A DNA stretch of 64,000 nucleotides, from assembly GCA_950295325.1 (NCBI GenBank), contig OX485805.1:42308758-42372757 (forward strand), in the 5' to 3' direction. The notes under the pieces were generated by a model. The model saw only the letters and a list, made by a program, of their open reading frames with translations, made no database searches and was not told where the DNA came from. A program made the position numbers and the translations under genes. Of this stretch, positions 43,301-55,486 are shown piece after piece (within the stretch, counting starts at the first letter, position 1; the number at the start of each line of letters is the position of its first letter). Source of the stretch: Polytrichum commune. Its lineage: Eukaryota > Streptophyta > Polytrichopsida > Polytrichales > Polytrichaceae.

Positions 43301-45969
43301 TGATTGTGGAGGAACATGCAATGAGGCTCTCCAGCATTATATCACCTAATTAAAGTATTGTTAGGGATTTCGAGCCTAATATCTGATGTGATGTGGAGTT
43401 TCCCTACTAAGTAACATTGCAGAAATACTAAGCGTTTATGGTTTTGTCGTTTAGGGTTTAGGGTTAATTTAACATACTCTCTGGCTTGCAGGCGTTGACT
43501 GTACTACTTCTGGGTGCCTACCCTTTCATGCCAATGCTCCATGGAGTCACTCTCTGGCTCCTCGTCAGTCTAGCGTGTAATCTCAAAGTCATTTTCGGGG
43601 TGAGATGCTAAGCAATTCTGAAGCTCTTCTTGTAGAAGTGCCTTGAAGCATATAAGGTGGTTCTGGTGCCCCTTGTATATACTGAAAATATAGCAACTAA
43701 AACTAATTTGATCCGAAACAATAGCAAGGTTGTCAGTTTAGATGGGACCGTTCCCCTGCTGACCGACAGGAGACGGGAAACGTGTAACTTTTGGTGGTTG
43801 ATTTGGTCGACTTTACTGCTTGATTTATTTCGTTTTGTTTTGTTTTGGTATTCCCTTCCCAGGCAGGCCGGATATTTGACTTACTGGTCGAAAGTCAATC
43901 AGGAAGCCAGTGTGGAAAAATGTAGGGATTTGTTTTTTGAATAATTCCTTTCTTTTGATGAGGTGACGGGACAGTCCACCACGTGACAAACCTGAACAAA
44001 AGTGATACGCCCAATGAGCAGTTCAAATAGTTAAATGCACCAAATTGATAGTTTGACTTGAGGTCTTACTTGATGCATCTTTCATACACACTGGGAGATC
44101 CTTTGCCTTTTTATTTATTTATTCATTTGTTTTATCTCTCTCCCCAGTGACTCTGATCATGATGACTTTGTTTGTTGCAGACTATGACATTTACTGGCAC
44201 TTTCATACTGGTGAACAATGCTGTGGTAAGTCTCCTGTAGGAAATAAATCTTCACCAGAATATCTTTGTCTACATTTCCTTCCCTTCTATCTGTCCTATC
44301 GTAGAGAGCAACTTATCCTGTTATTTCAGGTGAATTTCTTGTATGCAGGGTTGTTCAAGCTAAATACTCTACATTCTGACCCAACAAGTTTGGTTTGCAG
44401 ACAATCAAAGAAAGGGGTGCAGCAAATGGAATACTAATGAGCGCAATGTCATTGTTCAAAGCTGTGGGGCCAGCTGCAGGTGGCAGTGTGTAAGTGTCAT
44501 AAACTTATCCTCACACATATTTATCCGCCTGCTTCATTTGGTACTCTTGATGTACTACTTCACACTCTGCACCTATATCTCGTAGGATATGAAGCATGCA
44601 ATAATTGCAAGATGATCAGCAAATCCAAATTGTGCCCATAGCTGTTTTCCTTACAATTTTTAGAGCTCATATAAATATCTTGGAGTTTCATTATCAAAGT
44701 GAATATTATTGCATTGGACTTGGGCACACCTACCTTAGGTCTGCTGAGTTTTTGGAAGGATGGAATGATTCGATATTTGAATGGCTTTTGGAACCTCTTG
44801 TTGCCAAATTGCTGATTTGGAATTAAATTTTCACATGAATTACAACTTTGGACAATCCTTTCAGCATACCTACTTTGGTTGCATCATGATTTTAGTGAAA
44901 GAGGACAGTATTTCTTTATGGAACCCTAGGTTTATGATAACGCAGCATCAAGAAACCTACCCTGGAGGCTGCTCAGCATTAATTAATAAAGGTGGTTTGT
45001 GCTGTATTTGCAGTTTTGCGTGGGGGCAGAGACGGCAGGATGCGGACATCCTTCCAGGTGTGTAATTCCGACATGCCTGTTTCTTCAGCTGACACTTTTC
45101 CTTTGTCAGGTTAAAGCTTGCTATTTTTCTTGATCAATGGTGCAATTACTTTCAGACAATCACAAATCTAGAGATCAACATCTGCTACACCTTTCATTTG
45201 AATTCGTGTGGATTACCATTTGGAATTATGAAGTGCTATAAAGTCTGACATAGGATGTGAAATTTTACCATCAATTGCGTGATGTGGTCTATAAAGTGCT
45301 TTTGTAAATACCTATTTGTGTTGTACTGGTAAAGCAGTTCATTTTCGGCGTTACATTCTCCCTATGGTAGATTACAGTAATTGAAAATAAAGGTGTGAAA
45401 ATGAATTTCCACACCAAGTCTCTGGCTCTAAGGGATGTGGGTGCCATTCAGTTATGTTTTTTAAAATTGGACACCTATGTTTTGATTGGTGTTTGGTTAG
45501 GTGTGGATCATAGAATAAACACATGTTTAAAAGACATAGGACTACGTATTCAATTTCACTATTTACTCCACACTTGATAGTGAACACAAGTGGGAGGACT
45601 TTTGTATTCAGTTAAGAATCTACAAACATGCACTTCCAATAACCATAACTAAATCAGGGGTGGTCTGATCTTCAATCCAACGTCTGCTGATGCTTCAACG
45701 TAGATTTCCTAATGCAACACAAGTTTTGTTGCATAAATCCAATCAGTGCAGGTTTGAGAACATGAAAAAGTAACCAAACGACACCCACACACCTTATGAG
45801 AATTGCATGACATTCATGGAATCTGACTTTGAGGTGTTTATATTGTGGTGCAGGAAGTCAGTTTGTCTTCTTCTTCTTGGCAGCCACTGCGTTTCTAACA
45901 TTCCTCGCCACGTTCGAGCCTTTCTTGCCAAAGAAGCTCGACCGACCCATTGAATCATACACTGAATGA
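37395..45969 (+). CDS. ZIFL-type major facilitator transporter
   Basis: The protein has 572 aa from 18 exons: 37395-37557, 38113-38153, 38353-38410, 38768-38870, 39673-39772, 39887-39940, 40207-40269, 40834-40883, 41067-41142, 41571-41844, 42381-42541, 42895-42982, 43176-43261, 43492-43599, 44181-44225, 44401-44489, 45014-45057, 45854-45969. All introns are GT-AG and phases agree. It belongs to the ZINC INDUCED FACILITATOR-LIKE family, membrane antiporters linked to zinc/nicotianamine, potassium and auxin transport; substrate here is unknown. Seen features are the CPGC motif (residues 24-27), TM1 with [13 protein letters not shown], motif [12 protein letters not shown] (103-113), the antiporter-type [12 protein letters not shown] (181-192), and ERGAANG in the C-terminal half. 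The loop between TM6 and TM7 (about 237-355) is longer than the roughly 50 residues I expect. Repeat insertions lie in introns 1, 4, 9, 10, 16 and 17. The gene looks intact. Confidence 0.93.
37675..37990 (-). repeat. Alpha/beta-type repeat fragment in ZIFL intron 1
   Basis: The stretch resembles, inverted, the 2340-2640 part of repeat alpha: ATTAGCAAAT, GTGGTCATATAGG and TTCTCTTTTAAA blocks recur at 63385-63600 in the same orientation. It lies within intron 1 (37558-38112). Confidence 0.6.
38968..39508. mobile_element. Harbinger/Tourist-like MITE in ZIFL intron 4
   Basis: The left end GGGCTGGTTTACACCATGGA and the inverted right end GGGGTTGTTTACACCATGGA extend into about 30 bp of matching sequence (CCATGAAGTC). 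TAA follows the right end (39509); the left flank CAC does not match, so the duplication has decayed. It is the shorter relative of 801-1740 and lies inside intron 4 (38871-39672) without touching splice sites. Confidence 0.8.
41290..41465 (+). repeat. Alpha-type repeat fragment in ZIFL intron 9
   Basis: The blocks GATTTGCTAA and TTTCATATTCTAGGAGA match alpha at 2585-2635 and beta at 49660-49705. Only about 170 bp are retained. Confidence 0.5.
41930..42260. repeat. Dispersed repeat in ZIFL intron 10
   Basis: It shares sequence with the insert at 51280-51615, partly in inverse orientation (the CCTAACACA / CCGGAGACCA block near 42130 corresponds to 51525-51560 inverted). A related fragment is at 58515-58680 in RSP3 intron 6. 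This is probably another MITE family, but clean ends were not found. Confidence 0.4.
44600..44760 (-). repeat. Alpha-type repeat fragment in ZIFL intron 16
   Basis: The sequence GATGATCAGCAAATCCAAAT with following blocks resembles 63385-63480 and 37675-37750. It is an old fragment. Confidence 0.45.
45375..45840 (+). repeat. Gamma-type repeat fragment in ZIFL intron 17
   Basis: This matches 32440-32740 and 51720-52010 in the same orientation: GTGGGTGCCATTCAGTTATG, then GACACCTATG, then TTTGATTGGTGT, then AAACACATGTTTAAAAGA. It ends just before the last exon. Confidence 0.65.
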
Positions 45970-46808
45970 CATCATACTTGACACTGCACCATATTCATCT
46001 TATTATTTAGTAAACCCAATAATCACAATCATGTTGTAAATCATGTAGAGCTCTTACATTCAGTCGCCTCCAATTAATTTTACATCTCAGAGGCAACCAT
46101 ATGCACTGACAATTTCCGTCATTGCAACTTGGTACAAGCACACGCTCTGACTAATAGGTGGGCCTTGTTGCCATTTGGAGGTCATTTGTGTAAATAGAAA
46201 TTAAAGTATATAGGAATTCTGTAACAACGACTACCAAGAGCAAGGGGCAATTAGGGGTATGAACACTAGGAGAGAACTTGGGTAGGGACATAGAAATTCA
46301 TGTGCACATTCCTTGAAGAATTGTGACCAATCGGAACTAACTTGAAGGATGCATTGGACAATCATTGTTGTATTTCTGGTGTTGATTAGTACACTAAAGA
46401 TGACATTTAGTGTCATATGGTATTTTATTTCACTATAGTAACATTTTGGATGACATTTCTTATGAATAAGTGAACAACTATTGTCATGGATGATGGATGA
46501 GTGGTCAAAACCCTACCTTCTCTCTGTCTGCAACTTGTGATGAAATGTTGTCATAGATGATTGAAATTTGGATGAAAAATTCACTTGGTAAGTGACAGTA
46601 ATTGCAACACTATAAATCTATAATGTCCCCAAAATTTACAAGGACTGACAAATAATGTTGGGTTAACATTTTGGTGTTGGTGATGCTACACTGTGGTTTA
46701 CAATGCAGCTATTGTGTGCATGTTAAAGGACTGAAGTGAACACAAAATTCCATAGAATGTCCATGTGTGAGTTCGTAATGCTTACCAATGAATGAGGACT
46801 CTCTCTAT
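45970..46808. other. ZIFL 3' flank followed by a gamma-type repeat
   Basis: The first 200 bp probably hold the 3' UTR; no single polyadenylation signal stands out. About 46370-46720 resembles 34050-34460 (GGATGAAAAATCACTT, AATTGCAACA, GTGTTGGTGA blocks), so it is another fragment of the gamma/beta repeat. Confidence 0.5.
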
Positions 46809-48690
46809 TGAACATCCCCGGAAGGTGTTGACCATCATTCACGACAAGATGGACCATGGCAAAATTGTCTTTCTTTGCTTCGCTTACAAGAACAAAGACA
46901 CTGATATGTTCATGAAACTACCACTTTCGGAAACATGAATGATGGCCCATGGACATGAGATGAGAGATATGCTCATTATGCATTGGATTTGTATCCTGGC
47001 AATTGCAACCACACTATAGTCTCATTCGTGAGGCTTCTTTGTGATTTGGAACAAGCCCCGGTGTCTTCATTTTGCGAGCTTGTCCATGGTGCCAGACGGT
47101 CACCACTTTATCGTGTTGTTATTTATGTGAATGATATATGTTTGCAAGGATTACCAACTCCACCAACGGAGCCCATCCCGACTATTCATTTCCACCCGTT
47201 TTGCATGTTTAGCTCGATAATTGTTGGAAGGACAACAAATGTAGGTTCGTGAAGGCATTTTGGTTTATGCTCACGGCCAAAGGTATATAAACCGAGGTCC
47301 ATGTGTCTTACCTTTTAGTTGTCATACCCATGATGACATTGACGTTTCATTTGGTAGATGAAGTATGGACTTGCGTGAACATGATTACCCCACTATTCCC
47401 CTGCACATGAAATCCTACATGGACATGGAGAAGGTCCCTATCATCCCACGTATGATAGAGGAACTCTCAGATTGGAGGGCCTTTGTTATTGACTACAATC
47501 TTGATGGTCTAGACAAACTCATTGGGCATACAAAAGCCCAACAACTCAAATTTATTGTCGGGGATGATGGTTGGCATGTTGTGCATAACAAGGTGCTCAA
47601 TATGCGTGATGATTGGTTGCCCAAAGATGGCATATTGATGTGGAAATCTAATATAAAGGGGGAGTCGAATCTCCCCACATGGGACCTTTTTCCTCCAAAA
47701 CCTTGAGATATGGCCAAACTAGAAGATGTTGTGGTCAGTTTGCAAGGGTTAATTGACTATTTGGCAATCAATATGCGACCACAACATGATCGGAGCATAT
47801 AGAGGCTCACACGGACGTCTTTTACAATATTGGATTGGGGTGAAGGAGGCATTAGATGCACCCCTCACAAATGTAAACACTGCGGGATTGCCATTGAGAG
47901 AGGGATTTTGGCTGTGTAGTAGAATAAAAAATGACGCACATACTTTCCTGCATACTAGAGAACTTTGCGATGAGCACCAAACATACAGGCCGGGGATTCG
48001 TGGCACTCACTTAGAATCATCCGTGCGGATGAAAAAAACACAAGAATCATCTAAATGGCTATTTTTGGGTAATTTGATTCCGGAAATAGAGTCAAAGGCC
48101 CCGAATTAGTCAAGTGACGTCACATTCGAATGAATCGGCCCTCAACCCCATAGGGGGGCTTTTTTTTTTATTGGAGCCACTTCATCCACGATATCTTGGA
48201 TGGATGATTCTAAGTGAGTGCCACGAATCCCCAGCCAACCATACAACCAATATGTGGGGCCCTCTAACCTTCGCCCTGCACATGTTTTCAGCATTGCCGA
48301 CAATGTGCATGAAGGATATTTCCTCATACTTCGACCCCAAGAACAAGATATCAATATACCCATTTGGGTGTGCCATGTTTTGTGTCCACCTAACTTGAAC
48401 TTCACTGGGGAGAATCCCTGTCAAATTGTTGTACAATGGTTCATTTCCACTTCTACTGCTAAAGACATAACAAAGAATTCATGTTTGGGACTCAAACACC
48501 AACTTCAAGTGGAAACGTGATTCGAAATACTCCATTCCCAACTGGCAACCAATCGACTGCATCTTGGTAGCATGGCCTCTACCTGCACATGAAGATTTTG
48601 AGCCCCTTAAGATTACTATTCCATTAGAGCATATCAAATTTGCCATAGACAACCTTTGCCGTTGTTCTGCGCAAGAGCGTAGATGCAAGG
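46809..48690 (+). pseudogene. Broken transposon gene with THDDID signature
   Basis: Several frames joined by frameshifts give one recognisable protein family. Blocks in order are LTIIHDKMDHGK (46825), YAHYALDLYPGN (near 46980), HTHDDIDVSFGR (near 47340), LIGHTKAQQLKF (47520), then KEALDAPL and LREGFWLCSRI (47850-47930), YVGPSNLRPA (48250) and FAIDNL (48640). I recognise these as the large transposon-encoded proteins common in plant genomes, which databases list as DUF7869-like; the name is from memory and unverified, and a DDE-type nuclease role is only inferred. The gene is dead, with stops, frameshifts and a MITE at 47988-48236. The 47365-47706 and 48218-48520 frames are parts of it. Confidence 0.7.
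47988..48236. mobile_element. Mutator-type MITE, 249 bp
   Basis: The ends GGCCGGGGATTCGTGGCACT and, inverted, GGCTGGGGATTCGTGGCACT match for 35 bp with one difference. The 9-bp flanks AAACATACA (47979-47987) and AACCATACA (48237-48245) agree at 8 of 9, as expected for a Mutator duplication. The terminal 18 bp are shared with the 2.0-kb element at 60562. The host gene reading resumes directly after it. Confidence 0.9.
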
Positions 48691-49489
48691 CGGTTGAGGA
48701 GGACGCTTAGGGGTTTAGTGCGCGACGAGGAGGTCGTGGATGTGCAACTAGTGGACAAGGGGCTCATGGACGCCTCACCCCCTGTGGACATTCATGATGA
48801 AAGACGGGGAAAGTACTGAGGGCGGTAAGAATGAGACATCATAATTGCTTCTTGCATGTGCCTTTGTTGATAGTGCGAGCCACTACAACAAATACTACCA
48901 TTGTTATTAAATATTTTTGGGTGGTTGGTCCATAGGAGACCATCATGGCATCTCAAGGTTAGTGGGAGTTATTTTCATTGATTTCAATACTTTACATGCT
49001 AATTGTACCAATACTTCCGAGTTATCGAAAAAAGGCCGCAAGTTGTGAATCTCTAAATTGGAGCTAGTTGAACAACCTAAGCCTTGGCTATTGTCAACAC
49101 GGTGTACCCATGACGACCTTAATGGAATGCTTAAAAATAAACATTGAAGGTTTGTTGTCCTATCCAATGTGAAGTGTTGCATATTAAACTTCAAGTTAGT
49201 ACTACAAGTTCTATATGTAGTACTAGGAAGAGGTGGACACCAGGCCAACATGGAAGACCGTATAGTTCCCACAATCTGTAGTTCTCATAATTACAAATCA
49301 TCATGTTCCCATGTTCCCATGTAGACATTCCCATGTGAGCAGATGACATTCATGTGTTCCGACTTCAATGTTCCCATGTTCCCACAAGCCTGTAATATGT
49401 TCATGTGTGCAATAAATTTGTTCCCATATACATGATGTAGACATTTTTCACATTTTGAGACTCCCGAAAGTCCCGAAATGTTTAATATA
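48691..49489. other. Non-coding stretch, no feature recognised
   Basis: There is no long frame with motifs and no end pairs. A loosely repetitive GTTCCCATGT motif occurs several times at 49300-49430, a weak short tandem pattern. Confidence 0.5.
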
Positions 49490-52400
49490 GTGTTTAAGTG
49501 TGACTCCAAGAACAGTCACCAAAAAAAACACATGCTCAAAAGAGATTGGACTACATGCTTATAATATGATAACCATTAATCTTCACTATGATATTAATTG
49601 AGATACTCATGTGAGCTTTGAAAACGATGAGAAAAGTGACTACAACCTCAATTTGGATTTGCTAGCCATCTCGTACTAATCGCGTATTTCATATCCTAGG
49701 AGAAGTGGGCTAATTCAAAAAATTGATAAACCACTTAAGACCCATCTCCCTTACCCTAAAAGTCTTGAAGTGGTACGTGTACAACTTCATCATGCTTACA
49801 AACTTACCACGCCCATGATAATATCACATGCTTAAAGCCACAAAGAGGGTCCCGGGGGATGCCCCAATGGGAGCACAAAGTGGCTTCAAAAAGAGAGTGA
49901 TATTGATTGGGTGTGTCTTCCTTCATTGCCACAGATGCATGGCAATGGATATCAAAACAACACGTCATTCCCGTAAAATTCGAGAAGATCCTGTGGTTGC
50001 AAAGTTGGACTTCCTATGTACATGCAGCTTGTGAAAAGGTAACCTTTTCTATGTTTGGATGACGGGATTAGATATATGCAACTATAATATAGTTGGATAT
50101 TATATATATATATATATAAATAATAATATGAATATTTATAGTCCAATTACAAATTACTACAAACTTGAATTACTTAATTTAGACATCATATGCATTTTGT
50201 GGAGGTGGTCAAAGGTTGTTTTCGAAAAAATAATGAAATTGAAACGGGAAGAGATCTTCGCCATGAGGGACTCATGTGTTTAAGTCAAGTTTCAAATGAT
50301 AACAAAAATCATCATGTTCAAGCACTCTAGGACATATGGGAAGCATATTTGAGAACATCTTGCCATAGTGAAAATGGATGCCATTGACATCTCCTTCAGA
50401 TGGCAAGGTTTATGTTGTCACTAATCATAAAGGTGTGACTTCAAATGAAGAGCACGTGTCAACCTATATCATGGATGCAGCTGTCCAAACAATTGTGACA
50501 TACACTTTGCCAATGTTGGGAGAAAATGGGAGTATGTATCTTATAATCATTTGTCTCATCTGATCCTAGTGAGTTTGTTTTTTTGGTTTATATTTTTGTT
50601 TTTTTATAATAATTCTAGACAAAGTTCCATGTGAGTCTCTAATTAGATGCTCAACTTGATATTGACATCCGAGCACTAGTAGAAAACTATGCCAAAAGGA
50701 TCCGCAGCCGAAATCGATTGTGGTTTCTTTGACCAGCTTGATCTACAGTTGCTCAATGACTACATATTTGAAGACATGTTTTAGGAGGAGGAGGAGGTGG
50801 GTACAAAATTGAGAAGATGAGAGTAGCTAGTTGGCACATATGATCCCTACCCCATCAAATTCCATGAACATTTGGGTTGAGTTTGTCCTTATTCCCATTG
50901 GAATTTGGTGAGCGAGAAGCCTACATGACTGGTAGGCATGGGATAGGCATGTACCTTAGATTGTGTGGCATTGCGAATAAGCCACAATTCTCTTGATCCA
51001 ACTTCGCCTGCTTGAGTTTGTTGGCGCATTTCTCACCAACTTGTAAAATACAGTTCATGAATGAATTAGATTTTAGATGTGATAAAATTTATTGAATACA
51101 CGATTGAATCGTGATTATAGATGTGATACATAATTGTATGCATGACACAATTAGCTAAAGATGAAAATATGCAACTCAAAATGCATTTGTTTGGGACATG
51201 GGCTCCAATTGGAGTATGTGTTTTGAATATTCCCACTAAAAATTGGTGTAGCAGTGGCTAGAACAAATCTACACTAAGGGCCATTTCACACACAAGCCAA
51301 GAGCCGTGACCATGAAATTGTGAGAACCCAAAAGAAAGTGTCAAAAGGCTGTCCCAAGACACCTTCAAAATCATGTAATGTGGTCATGGAATCATCTTCA
51401 AGTGTAGTGTGAAGTCATATGTGACGGGCTCTCAACCAGATGCTATTTCAATGAAGTTCTATTCATGCGGGTCCTCACACATGATAAAATTAAATTAAAA
51501 AATGTGGTGAGCATTCGGAGTGCCATGGTCTCCCGGTTTTGTGTTAGGCCTACCTCCAAGAGGTGGTTTTTGAGAACAATCCAAGTGACCATGAAACATG
51601 ATCCATTGGATGCCATGTATGAATCCCTGTAAACCCACAACATATTATAATATCAGGGCATGCATTTGAATAACAATAGCTCGCACAAACCTTTGAAACA
51701 CACTCTTATTGTGGTTGATTAAGGTGTGTGGGTGCTATTTGGTTACTTTTCTTAATTGGACACCTAAATTTGATTGGTGTGTCATTTGGTGACAATCAAA
51801 GAACAAACACCAAAAAAACACATGTTTAAAAGAGATTGGACTGCTTCATCAAATTTGTTAACTGCTCAATAATGAATTCAATTGGAAGAACCTTCATATC
51901 CAGTTGACGAATCAACAAACATGTTCTTCAAACCATCATAACTAAATAAAGAGAAGTCCAATTTTTGAATTCGATTTTTTTTCAATGCTTCATCTTAGAT
52001 TGCTAATGCACCTAGAATTTCATTGTATAAATGTGATCCATACAAGTTGAAAAGAGGGAAATAGTGCCTATGAGCATACCTCACATCCATCCAACATAAA
52101 AAGTTGGCCCCCTATTCATCTCAAACGACTTGGACTAGATTAATTTGGGGCCTTTCAAGCTAATGTTGTTGTCGAATCAACTTTGAAAAAGAAGTTATGG
52201 TTGCATACTATTTTGGGGTTTTTGTTGGACAAATTAGAGGTCCGCTCTTATGTGATAATTCCATCTCTTTGTAGAATTTGAAGACATGAAAAAACAAACA
52301 AAATAACACCCGCATGCCTTTGTAGAAAGGGAAATATTGTACATACGAGTGTATATCTCTTCCATCCAACATAAAAAGTTAATCCCTTATAGGTTCATTG

Positions 52401-53280
52401 CTGATTTATCTCAAATGAGCTCAAATAGATAAATATGGGGTCATTTAAGCTAATTCCAATGTCAAAAAAACTCAAAAAGAATCTCAGATTGCTTACCATT
52501 TCAAGGCTTTTTATGTTGGGTAAATGAGGGGTACGCTCATATACGATAATTTCCTTTCCTTCATACCTTACTCATTGTGGAGTTGGAGAGAAGCTCCTAT
52601 ATTTGGAATATGATTTAGCACCTTGGCGGCGTGGAAAAAATTACTTAATACTATTTAGGCCAGAGTGCACCTGATCTACGAACGGAGAGAACCGGCCGCT
52701 ACAACAAGTTTTGTATTTAATGTCATATGATAGTTTATTGTCAATGTGGTAACTTTCATAATGAGAATTTGTATGAATAAGTTTACAAGTAATGTCATCC
52801 CAACTTTCTTTTAGTTCGTTCATTGCTTAAAATTCTGCTTGCGTTGTGCAGAGCTGCTAATGTGTGGTTGTGTGCCTACTCTTGGTTGCCCACTCTTTTG
52901 TGACATAATGCATGAAATCCATGCCAATTATTGAAGCATAGTTTGATAAATTTTGTATCCTAACATTTTTGTAATGAGATATTGTCATGTTTGGATGAAA
53001 AATCTCTTAGTAAATGACAAATAATTGCAACATTGTAAATCTATAATGCTCGGTTTTTTAACCACAAGAAACGACAAAATAATGCTAGGTTTACATTTAG
53101 TGTTGGTGACACTACGCGGTCGGTTTACAAATAGTATCGTGCAAGACAAATAGAATTGGTGACACTAAATACAATATTTAGTGTAGTCCTCCTCCTCCTC
53201 CTCCTCTCCCGTCCTCCAGATCTAAGTTGGTTCTCGTCCACCACTGCTTTGATCATGGGGCCCCAAGGACATGCGTCACT
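49490..53280 (+). repeat. Dispersed repeat, copy beta (composite)
   Basis: The first part (49490-50765) matches alpha at 2343-3880. The second part (50770-53280) matches 30990-34493 and the bit at 36275-36360. Beta is thus the only place where the two repeat halves are joined, and it serves as an empty-site reference for both SINEs, the hAT MITE and the foldback. It includes a TA run at 50097-50118 and an extra 335-bp insert at 51280-51615. Short frames with partial conservation to alpha are present (49828-50034, 50378-50563), but no functional gene. Confidence 0.7.
51280..51615. repeat. Insert in repeat beta, related to intronic repeats
   Basis: This segment has no counterpart in gamma. It shares CCAAGAGCCGTGACCATG(A/G)AATTGTG with 58540 in RSP3 intron 6 and inverted blocks with ZIFL intron 10. 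It is likely a MITE, but ends are unclear. Confidence 0.45.
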
Positions 53281-54150
53281 GAGGCGTTGTGAATGAGCCT
53301 TGTGTGGTTGTGAGCATGGTGCATCCGGGCCGTTGATCCATCAAGGCCCATCCAAGAGTCTCAATGGTCCCGCCATCAAATTGGGCACATCCAGCTTAAT
53401 CAAACACTAGTTAGGTGTGTGTAGACACATGTTATTTGAAAGGTATACAACAAGCCCATGGCAAGGTTTGTGGTTGAGAGTGGCCACCAAAAAAACATGG
53501 GTTACAACAATATTGTCCATGTGATGCAAATATAGACATCATTCTAGGTTGAACAGTGTACATCGTAATCAAGAGGGCCTAGGTGATCACCGAGCTAAGA
53601 TTTTATTTTTATTTATTTTTGTAATGCATCTTTATTGTAACCTCTTATGACTTATGCATCTCATGAAACTTTGATTTCGACATTTGAAACAACAATCTTC
53701 TTGAATTGCAATTGCTAAACAGAAGAGACAACTTGTGTTCCCATTTAACAACCAATTTTTATAGGCCCGCATACCTTAAGGTAAGGTGCCTCATGCCAAT
53801 CATTAGCCCCAAAGTGTCATGCAAGGATGTTTGAGGATACTTGTCATTGTTTTTAGTTGATGATGTTAAAAGTGAACCCATTGAAAATTCATCAATTTTA
53901 CAAATGACACTTAATTAATAAGAAATGAAACCCTTGGATGATACTTAATTAATAAGCAATTGGTATGCTGCAATGAATAATATTTCCAGTGAATAGTGTT
54001 GGGATGAACACTACTTCCTAGACCTTTCGATGGCACTAATTTCACACCGTAATGAAATTAAGTATCCCTTCACTAATCTCACCGCGTAAAGAAATTTAGT
54101 ATCCCCTTTACTAATTTCCCACACGCGCTATTAGCCCTCCCTCACTAATT
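53281..54150. other. Non-coding stretch, no feature recognised
   Basis: No gene, end pairs or internal repeat stands out, apart from short AT-rich direct repeats near 53915-53955 (ACTTAATTAATAAG twice). Confidence 0.5.
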
Positions 54151-55486
54151 GTGATAATCGGTGTAGTTGGAAAAAGTAACTATCTACCCTACCTGAGGAA
54201 ACCTTTTTCCCCTTGGCCCGGCCCCTTAGCGGGCTGCCCGCGAGAGAAAGAAGGGCAGAGGGGGCAGTCCCAAAAATTCTCTCCGGGCAGCATAACTACC
54301 TCCAATGTCCCATGGCTGGGACTTTCACCCTTCCAAACCATTGGCCCTCTCGCACCCTCTCCCTCCCTCCCTTTCCTTCCTTCTTTGTCCTGTTCATGAA
54401 GTCTTCGTCACTTGCAGGATCGTCATTGCCGCGGGGAATCAAACACGCACGCAAAAATCTTGTTGCACTCGTTGCATCCGGTGAAGGTTCAATTTGGCAC
54501 CTGGAGGGATCACCATCATCACCATCATCGACATCATTGAACCGCCAGACTTAACAGTTCCTCTCTTTATTGCACAACGGTGAGTGGGTACTGCCTTTTC
54601 TGTCAAAATCCTGGCTGTGAGCTAAAGGTAAGGTGATTGCAGAGGTTCTTACGAGAATGGCGCCTGGGAGCCTTTCTAGTCTGAGGGTGTTGAGCGACCG
54701 AAATGATGTGAGGAGATGTCGTGGAATGTATGACCAGCTCAAGAGACTCGCATTAGGGTTTCTAGCATTCTATCGTTGCTGAGTGAGGTTACCTGGTGGT
54801 GTTGCCCCTTTCTGCCAATCTCTAGGGTTAGAATTCATCGGGTTGATTGGTTTGCATCCTGGGTTTGAATGTGTCAAATGTGATGGCGATTCGATGCCAT
54901 CGTCTCCACTTCTACCCATACGTCATGCACAATGTTGAGTGTGTGTGTGTGTTTCTTTTTCCTTCTCTGTCAATTCCTGTCTTGTGACCTAAATGTAAGG
55001 TAGTTGCAGAGGACTTTGCGAGAATGGCGCCCAGCCTTTCTAGTCCGAGGGCGTTTATCGACCAAAATGATGTGAGCAGATTGTGACGGAAAGTATGAGA
55101 AGCTTAAGAGACTTGCATTAGGGTTTCTTGCATTTCCATCGTTTGCTGAGTGATTCTACCTGGTGTTGTTGTCCCTTTCTGGCGTTTCAATAAGGGTGTG
55201 AACTTATCAATTTCCATCCTCAATTTGAATTGTCAAATGTAATGGAGATCCGATGCATCGTCTCCACTTCTACCTTGAATCTTGTGACCGGGTCCGTAGT
55301 CTTAGAGTAAGACGATGTGCGTTTGTTCTTAAGGATGATGCGGCAGGATGGGGTTAAGATCAATTGAATATGCCTGACATGCCCCGTCGTTTTGTCGTTG
55401 TTTGGGAATGGTTTGATGGGAGAAATCAGCTGGTGGAGTGAAAGAGGTTGATTGATAGGAATTGGAAAAAGATTGGATTGGAGGCA
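54151..55486 (+). promoter_or_regulatory. RSP3 upstream region with tandem duplication
   Basis: Two diverged direct copies of about 310-330 bp (54590-54915 and 54965-55275) share GCGAGAATGGCGCC, CCTTTCTAGTC, GACTTGCATTAGGGTTTCT and CGTCTCCACTTCTACC. Copy one has a 41-codon open frame starting MAPGSLSSLRV; copy two keeps the start but has a stop after 18 codons. These may be leader exons or remnants of another gene. A TG run is at 54935-54950. The GC-rich segment at 54200-54560 may contain the promoter, but nothing fixes a transcription start. Confidence 0.5.
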
